Assembly (NCBI GenBank): GCA_024638545.1
Contig: JAHEKD010000093.1
Span: 1-8,045, forward strand
DNA length: 8,045 bases
Source: Gammaproteobacteria bacterium
GTDB taxonomy: Bacteria > Pseudomonadota > Gammaproteobacteria > Arenicellales > JAHEKD01
Reading direction: 5' to 3'
Positions 1 to 3,752 of the stretch are shown here, one piece after another; the first letter of the stretch is position 1; each line of letters starts with the position of its first letter. The notes under the pieces were generated by a model, which saw nothing but the letters and a program-made list of their open reading frames with translations, made no database searches and had not been told where the DNA came from. Position numbers and translations under genes: made by a program.

Positions 1-681
1 GTCTGCAACGGCATTAAGGACGCTCGGGCTGAAGTACTTTTATGTCCGGCAAGCGTTCATCTCAGTGAAGTCTCAAAAGCAGTTGCGGATAGTCCAGGTA
101 TTAAACTCGGCGCCCAGGATGTCAGCGTTCACGACAGCGGCGCCTATACAGGTGAGATTTCCTGCGAAATGCTGACCGACCTGGGTTGTGATTATGTCAT
201 CGTAGGCCATTCAGAGCGGCGTCAATACCACGGTGAAACCAGTGAACTGGTCGCTGAAAAAGCGCACAAGGCGCTGGATCATGGCCTGATACCGATTATT
301 TGTGTAGGCGAAACCCTGCAGCAGCGCGAAGCCGATGAAACCCAGGCGATTATTGAGCAACAGATCAGGGCTGCGATACAAAAACTGGGCATCGATGCGT
401 TTGACAAGGCGGTCATTGCCTATGAGCCCGTCTGGGCGATCGGCACCGGCAAGACGGCATCACCCCAGCAGGCGCAGGAGGTACACGCCTTTATTCGGTC
501 AGTTCTGGCGGGTGAAAACGCCGCTATTTCTGAAAAAACCCGAATTCTGTACGGTGGCAGCGTCAAACCTGACAATGCACAAACACTGTTTGGCCAGCCG
601 GATATCGACGGTGGCCTAATTGGTGGTGCAGCGCTTAAAGCAGGTGACTTTCTGGCAATCATTAAAGCAACGGATTCTTAA
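1..681 (+). CDS. tpiA: Triosephosphate isomerase, 5' end outside window
   Basis: This cytosolic enzyme interconverts dihydroxyacetone phosphate and glyceraldehyde 3-phosphate in glycolysis and gluconeogenesis. The reading frame is open from base 1, so the start lies upstream; 226 codons plus stop are present. The first visible residue corresponds to about residue 26 of E. coli TpiA, so only the N-terminal strand with the catalytic Lys (NWK motif) is missing. Visible landmarks are LGAQDV, the catalytic His in VGHSERR (His95 in E. coli numbering), the catalytic Glu in AYEPVWAIGTGK (codon 424-426, Glu167), and the phosphate-binding YGGSVKPDN and GGLIGGAALK loops. An internal ATG at 169 is not the start, because conserved TIM sequence continues upstream of it. 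The TAA stop is immediately followed by the ATG of secG, which points to co-transcription and probably coupled translation. No frame damage is seen. Confidence 0.97.
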   Translation, partial: VCNGIKDARAEVLLCPASVHLSEVSKAVADSPGIKLGAQDVSVHDSGAYTGEISCEMLTDLGCDYVIVGHSERRQYHGETSELVAEKAHKALDHGLIPIICVGETLQQREADETQAIIEQQIRAAIQKLGIDAFDKAVIAYEPVWAIGTGKTASPQQAQEVHAFIRSVLAGENAAISEKTRILYGGSVKPDNAQTLFGQPDIDGGLIGGAALKAGDFLAIIKATDS

Positions 682-1170
682 ATGACAGCAAATATACTAC
701 TGGTTGTATTATTTATATCGGCGATTGTTATCTCGATCCTGGTATTATTACAAAATAAAAGCGGGGATATGGGGTCGGCTTTCGGGGGCGGTTCGAATAC
801 GCTGTTTGGCGCACGCGGGTCTGCTGATTTTTTATCGCGCGCCACATCAATTACAGCAACGGTGTTTTTTTTATCAGCGCTGGCGCTGGCGTATATCTAT
901 GCCAACAAGGGCAAGCAGGCGTCTGACAGTGTCATTCAAACGGTTCAAGAGAGCGTACAGCCGGAATCGGAATCAGAAATACCTGACGCATCGGATATCG
1001 GTGAAACCGAAACAGTCCGGGCGACAACAGATGGCGCTACGGCAGAAGCCACACAATCTGCTGCAGACACTCAGGCTGCAGAGGCACCTGCTGAAAATAC
1101 TGAAAGTGAATCAGCCGCGCCAACCGAGGATGCGGAATCAGAGTCTGACGTCCCTGCAGTACCTGAATAA
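682..1170 (+). CDS. secG: SecG, preprotein translocase subunit, with long acidic tail
   Basis: SecG is the small inner-membrane partner of SecYE in the Sec translocon and stimulates SecA-driven protein export. The N-terminal half is typical of the family. A first membrane helix (about residues 3-21) leads into LLQNKSGDMGSAFGGG, then SNTLFGARGSADFLSRAT, then a second helix (about 57-75). The protein has 162 residues, whereas E. coli SecG has 110. The extra length is a low-complexity C-terminal tail from about residue 82, rich in Glu, Asp, Ser, Thr and Ala and strongly acidic. The ATG directly abuts the tpiA stop, with no intergenic base. A tRNA-Leu begins 13 bases after the stop, the usual gammaproteobacterial order. 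Identification rests on the membrane core; no function is known for the tail. Confidence 0.95.
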   Translation: MTANILLVVLFISAIVISILVLLQNKSGDMGSAFGGGSNTLFGARGSADFLSRATSITATVFFLSALALAYIYANKGKQASDSVIQTVQESVQPESESEIPDASDIGETETVRATTDGATAEATQSAADTQAAEAPAENTESESAAPTEDAESESDVPAVPE

Positions 1171-1183
1171 ATGATGTTCAATT

Positions 1184-1269
1184 GCCGATGTGGTGGAACT
1201 GGTAGACACGCTATCTTGAGGGGGTAGTGAGCCTAGCTCGTGCCGGTTCGAGTCCGGCCATCGGCACCA
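1184..1269 (+). tRNA. tRNA-Leu (anticodon GAG)
   Basis: This is a class II tRNA of 86 bases with CCA encoded. The acceptor stem GCCGATG (1184-1190) pairs perfectly with CATCGGC (1259-1265), followed by discriminator A and CCA (1267-1269). The anticodon stem CTATC/GGTAG encloses the loop TTGAGGG with anticodon GAG at 1218-1220, reading CUC/CUU leucine codons. A long variable arm (GAGC-CTA-GCTC) and a T arm (GCCGG-TTCGAGT-CCGGC) complete the leucine-type fold. It lies 13 bases after secG and is probably processed from the tpiA-secG transcript. The usual downstream neighbours are absent and a repeat array begins at once, so this 3' end may have served as an insertion site. Confidence 0.97.
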
Positions 1270-1660
1270 CCTTCGTTAACCGAAGCCACAAGTATTTCAG
1301 TAGTCGACTCCGTTTAACGAAACCCGGGAATCTATTTCCAGGAAGGCAGGATAGCAGTGTGCCCGATATAATACCGAAGGGTATAATTCAGTACCCACTT
1401 GAAGTTAGCGAGGCCAATGACACCAATTCCAGGAACGCAGAGTTTAATTATTCCCGATAGGCAAATTAAATTGTATTTGCAGTAGTTGATTTCGTTTATC
1501 GATATCTTGAGATCCGATTCCAGCAAGACAGATTATCAAAGCGCCCGATAATTAACTCCAATGAATATTGAAATTGTCGATTCTGTTAATTGACAACTGT
1601 AAATCAATTCAAACAAAGCAGGATTTGATTTCACCCGATAAATAACCGAAGGGCCGGCCA
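1270..1660 (+). repeat. Degenerate 91-bp tandem repeat array next to tRNA-Leu
   Basis: Four diverged head-to-tail units follow the tRNA. Anchor words recur at fixed spacing: CAGTA at 1298, 1389 and 1480; TTCCAG at 1336, 1427 and 1518, with TTCAAA at 1608; CCCGATA at 1362, 1453, 1544 and 1634. The period is therefore 91, 91 and 90 bases. Units 1 and 3 align without gaps over about 70 bases (for example CAGTAGTCGACTCCGTTTA against CAGTAGTTGATTTCGTTTA). TACCGAAGG or TAACCGAAG follows CCCGATA in units 1 and 4, and also occurs at 1277 right after the tRNA, so the array appears to begin at the tRNA edge. The 77-codon ORF crossing tRNA and repeats (1227-1460) is not credible as a gene. Function is unknown; tandem repeats following a tRNA are known from the E. 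coli tyrT (rtT) locus. Confidence 0.85.
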
Positions 1661-1710
1661 TGCAGGAATCGACCTGGTAAAGAAAAACCGTGGTCTGTCC
1701 CTGATGTCTC
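1607..1710 (+). repeat. Left direct-repeat copy bracketing usp'-tauA segment
   Basis: The end of the fourth 91-bp unit continues into a second conserved block. The word CAGGATTTGATTTCACCCGA, then TAAATAACCGAA, matches the copy at 3181-3212 with only a few differences. After a 39-base spacer (41 in the other copy) both carry an A-run followed by GTGGTCTGTCC (1690-1700) and GATG. The order and nearly equal spacing of the two blocks show common origin. GTGGTCTGTCC, read from the other strand as GGACAGACCAC, resembles a word I recall from flanks of IS200-like/REP-associated transposase genes; this is memory, not a search result. Confidence 0.75.
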
Positions 1711-1872
1711 ATACCAACATGCCCGGCATACTCAATCTGTGTACCTTGGCTTGAACTATGTGTTGCGTTATTATGTTTCATGACCTGTTCTCCATCATTA
1801 TGGCTCTGAGGTGAGCCGATTGAAAAATTCTTACCTTAACCCACGTGTTGGTGGGAGGACAGGTCAATCATT
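1711..1872. other. Non-coding stretch with inverted repeat and two hairpins
   Basis: GACCTGTTCTCC (1781-1792) and GGAGGACAGGTC (1854-1865) are inverted copies differing at one base. Between them lie two hairpins: GGCTC-TGAGGT-GAGCC (1802-1817) and CCCAC-GTGTTG-GTGGG (1840-1855). ATCATTATG follows the first arm (1793-1801), and the same word follows the second arm (1867-1875). Each arm contains a purine-rich ribosome-binding-like sequence upstream of an ATG, on the minus strand for the left arm and on the plus strand for the right. The second hairpin partly buries the plus-strand GGGAGG. A regulatory or junction role is possible but not shown. Confidence 0.5.
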
Positions 1873-2139
1873 ATGACTAGGAACAAGCCGGACTGCACTG
1901 TCCGCGACAAGATTAAATTCGTTACAGTCAGTGAATCCTATCCGGCGCAAGAGATTTTCAAATCTGCTAAAATGCATGCGTGACCATATCGTTATGGGCT
2001 CCCACAAGCGGGGCATCGCCACGCCTTTATCGGCTCGGTTATGGAGCGCGTGCTGCGCCGTTTCCATGTGCCGACCTTAATCGTGCCGCGGGTGGAGAGC
2101 GTCCGCTACGTGCAGCTAACAAAGGAGGACCTGACATGA
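1873..2139 (+). pseudogene. Universal stress protein (UspA family), C-terminal half, frameshifted
   Basis: Three frame segments together spell the C-terminal half of a UspA-domain protein. From 1873 the frame reads MTRNKPDCTVRDKIKFVTVS, then ESYPAQEIFKSAKMHA, and ends at TGA 1981-1983. One base later the +1 frame gives DHIVMGSHKR (1982-2011). From 2011 the original frame resumes with GHRHAFIGSVMERVL, then RRFHVPTLIVP, and stops at TGA 2137-2139. The string combines the family's G-x2-G-x9-G-S nucleotide-binding signature with the closing VPTLIVP strand. One inserted base near 1981 and one lost base in the G-run near 2011 cancel each other. The N-terminal half, about 70 residues including the nucleotide-contacting first strand, is missing. 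The final TGA overlaps the next ATG (ATGA), showing the original operon arrangement with the tauA-like gene. Sequencing error is a possible cause of the shifts, but the missing half still implies a remnant. Confidence 0.8.
2121..2128 (+). promoter_or_regulatory. Strong ribosome binding site fixing the tauA-like start
   Basis: AAAGGAGG lies seven bases upstream of the ATG at 2136. It decides against the longer in-frame start GTG at 1980, whose extra 52 codons run through the usp remnant in an unrelated frame. Confidence 0.85.
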
Positions 2140-3122
2140 GAAATCTAATCACTTCGATACTGATATTGACGACAAGCCTGGCCGCAGACTTGAGCCTGGC
2201 GGCGCCGGAGAAGATCACCGTCGCCTATTTCCAGGAGTGGCCGACCGCCAATCAGACCGCCCAATCTGAGAAGTGGTACGACAAAGAGCTGGGCGTGCCA
2301 GTCGAGTGGCTGCCCTACAACGATGGTGTCGAGATGGCCGAAGCTATGGTCGCCGGCGAAGTCGACATCGCCTACTCCATGGGCGTTGTGCCTTTCACGC
2401 TCGCGGTCACCGATGGTGCGCCGATCAAAGTGGTCGGGGTCGCGGTCTCCTATGCCGAGAACGACAACTGCGTCATCTATAAAAAGGAGGCAATCGACCG
2501 GGCCAACGCCCATGAGCTGGAAGGTCGCAAGGTCGGCGTGCCGCTCAACACTGTGACTCACTACAAGATGCTGAGAACCCTGGTTTTCCTGGGGGTCGAT
2601 GTCGATAAGGTCGACGTCGTGGACATGTCACCACACGACATTGACGATGCCTTCATTCGCGGCGAACTCGCCATGGGCTGCTCCTGGGGCGGGCCGCTCA
2701 GGCGCATGAAGGGCAATGGTTGGGAGCTGCTGAGCGCCTACGAGCAGGAGCGCATTGGCATCCGTACCTTCGACATTATCGCGGTGACCGATGATTTCGC
2801 AGCCAAAAACCCCGATCTGGTGACCAAGTTTTTAGAGGTGAGCGACAGAGCGACCGAGTATCTGGATGACGAACCGGATTTGGCTAAGCCAGTGATCGCC
2901 GAGGCGGCGGGCATGGAGTTGAAGGAATCGAATATCGTGCTCTCGCTGTTCGACTTCTACCCGCGCTCGGATCAGTTGACGGAACGCTGGATGCTTGGCG
3001 GTGTTCAAACCTCGCTCAAGGAAGTAGCCGAATTCTTTCAAGCGCAGGGCAAGATCGACAAGGTGTTAAATGACTACGGCCCTAGAGTTGATGCCAGCTT
3101 TTACGAAAATGCGGGGCAGTAA
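2136..3122 (+). CDS. TauA/NMT1-type ABC transporter periplasmic substrate-binding protein
   Basis: The product is a predicted periplasmic binding protein of the taurine/aliphatic sulfonate/THI5-like family, which delivers a ligand to an inner-membrane ABC importer. It has 328 residues. A signal peptide (about residues 1-23, MRNLITSILILTTSLAADLS, probable cleavage near SLAA/PEK) precedes the mature strand KITVAYFQEWPTA. Family matches to E. coli TauA run in order: a VEMAEAMVAGEVDIA segment with GVVPFTLAV, then GRKVGVPLNTVTHYKMLRTL, then PHDIDDAFIRGELAMGCSWG, then a C-terminal FFQAQGKIDKVLNDYGPRV. The start is fixed by AAAGGAGG and by the ATGA overlap with the usp remnant. No ATPase or permease gene lies nearby, so it is an orphan here. 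G+C content is visibly higher than in flanking sequence, suggesting transfer. The ligand cannot be inferred: taurine is one candidate, and other sulfonates, nitriles or amines are equally possible. Confidence 0.88.
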   Translation: MRNLITSILILTTSLAADLSLAAPEKITVAYFQEWPTANQTAQSEKWYDKELGVPVEWLPYNDGVEMAEAMVAGEVDIAYSMGVVPFTLAVTDGAPIKVVGVAVSYAENDNCVIYKKEAIDRANAHELEGRKVGVPLNTVTHYKMLRTLVFLGVDVDKVDVVDMSPHDIDDAFIRGELAMGCSWGGPLRRMKGNGWELLSAYEQERIGIRTFDIIAVTDDFAAKNPDLVTKFLEVSDRATEYLDDEPDLAKPVIAEAAGMELKESNIVLSLFDFYPRSDQLTERWMLGGVQTSLKEVAEFFQAQGKIDKVLNDYGPRVDASFYENAGQ

Positions 3123-3170
3123 CGTCACCCCGGGGAAAGGATTGAATGGCACAGGGATGAGCCCCAACAG
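3123..3170 (+). other. Probable vestige of a lost downstream gene start
   Basis: Just after the tauA-like stop, GGGGAAAGGA (3132-3141) is well placed before ATG at 3146, but that frame closes after four codons. A second ATG at 3157, preceded by CAGGG, runs directly into the repeat copy and stops at TAA 3205-3207. The G+C-rich character ends near 3170, where the repeat begins. The simplest reading is that the next gene of an operon was cut off a few codons in by the junction with the repeat. Confidence 0.4.
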
Positions 3171-3275
3171 CATAACGAAACAGGATTCAATTTCGCCCGA
3201 TAAATAACCGAAATAAAATGGGACAAACTATGTTTTTTGACTTGCAAAAAATCGTGGTCTGTCCACGATGCCGGT
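3168..3275 (+). repeat. Right direct-repeat copy bracketing usp'-tauA segment
   Basis: This fifth copy of the repeat is separated from the array by the usp'-tauA segment. Its CCCGATA is at 3196, within CAGGATTCAATTTCGCCCGA followed by TAAATAACCGAA. The second block AAAAAATCGTGGTCTGTCC lies 41 bases further on (GTGG at 3254). Copies 4 and 5 resemble each other more closely than copies 1-3 resemble either, consistent with a relatively recent duplication or an insertion splitting the array. Confidence 0.7.
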
Positions 3276-3300
3276 AAACGATCAATTTTAGCCCGAATTC

Positions 3301-3501
3301 GTGTCGGTAAATCCAGCACACCTGCCCACACAAAAACAGGTCGTTCAACCGCTTTACGCTGAGCAAACGGGTTGCACGGTGACACTGGCCAATGGCACGC
3401 GCGTTGAAAACATGGAAGCGTTGCTGCCGTTCGAGCTAGTCCACAAGACTGGATCCAAGATAAATCTGGAACAGGCCGCATACAATGAACAGCCGCTTTA
3501 G
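3301..3501 (+). CDS. Small hypothetical ORF, possible gene fragment
   Basis: This is an open frame of 66 codons with a GTG at 3301. The frame is open only from just after TAG at 3289-3291, inside the tail of the repeat copy. No convincing ribosome binding site precedes the GTG. The translation has a soluble, protein-like composition, with segments such as LPTQKQVVQPLYAEQTG and VTLANGTRVENMEALLPFEL, but I do not recognise it. It could be a truncated remnant of a larger gene or a chance frame. It overlaps the next small ORF by 17 bases. Confidence 0.25.
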   Translation: MSVNPAHLPTQKQVVQPLYAEQTGCTVTLANGTRVENMEALLPFELVHKTGSKINLEQAAYNEQPL

Positions 3502-3664
3502 CACTTACAAGTATTCCATCTATGTTGCTACCAGAGGCCTGAGCCTGCTGGCAGAGATCGTTGCCAATATAATGTCCTCGAACGCGGATATATGTGGCAA
3601 AATACTAAATGGAACGGTCTTTGGTGATGATGGTTCCGGGAAAAGCAACAATCCGCCACAATAA
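3485..3664 (+). CDS. Small hypothetical ORF overlapping the previous one
   Basis: A 59-codon frame begins at ATG 3485 (MNSRFSTYKYSIYVATRGLS) and ends at TAA 3662-3664. It has a mildly hydrophobic middle (LSLLAEIVANIM) and a glycine/asparagine-rich end (GDDGSGKSNNPPQ). No clear ribosome binding site is present, and no family is recognised. The overlap with the frame at 3301-3501 could reflect translational coupling, or a single ancestral gene broken by a frameshift. This is a weak call. Confidence 0.2.
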   Translation: MNSRFSTYKYSIYVATRGLSLLAEIVANIMSSNADICGKILNGTVFGDDGSGKSNNPPQ

Positions 3665-3667
3665 TCG

Positions 3668-3690
3668 CATATGACGCTAATCACATATGA
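3668..3690. promoter_or_regulatory. Direct repeat of CATATGA upstream of the AsmA-like gene
   Basis: CATATGA occurs at 3668-3674 and 3684-3690, 16 bases apart, about 60 bases before the ATG at 3753. Each copy contains the palindrome CATATG. The spacing and position suit an operator or promoter-proximal protein site, but no -10/-35 pair is clear around it. Confidence 0.25.
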
Positions 3691-3752
3691 TCTGGATCAA
3701 GCCGCAACTGAGCCGCATGCGACCCGGATAACCGCGCCGATGTCAATCTGAT

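Noticed and set aside
1227..1460. Plus-strand ORF of 77 codons
   Set aside because: It begins inside the tRNA-Leu gene and crosses two repeat units, so it is a chance open frame.
1270..1660. CRISPR-like array
   Set aside because: The units are tandem with about 91 bases of similarity throughout and no unique spacers between identical short repeats; no cas genes are near.
1270..1660. Integron cassette (attC) array
   Set aside because: Units are too short and contiguous to hold cassettes, no GTTRRRY/RYYYAAC core sites are evident, and no integron integrase is present. The repeat-bracketed tauA segment alone is not enough to support it.
1536..1781. Minus-strand ORF of 81 codons with a GGAGAA ribosome-binding-like sequence upstream
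   Set aside because: It runs through the repeat units and the GTGGTCTGTCC block and has no recognisable protein features. The upstream match is explained by the inverted repeat at 1781-1865.
1980..2135. N-terminal extension of the tauA-like gene from GTG 1980
   Set aside because: The extra 52 codons are an out-of-frame reading of the usp remnant. A strong ribosome binding site and a signal peptide place the start at 2136.
3125..3481. Minus-strand ORF of 118 codons
   Set aside because: It spans the repeat copy and the tauA junction and has no family resemblance, no ribosome binding site and an odd Cys/Trp/Pro-rich composition. It is most likely a shadow frame.
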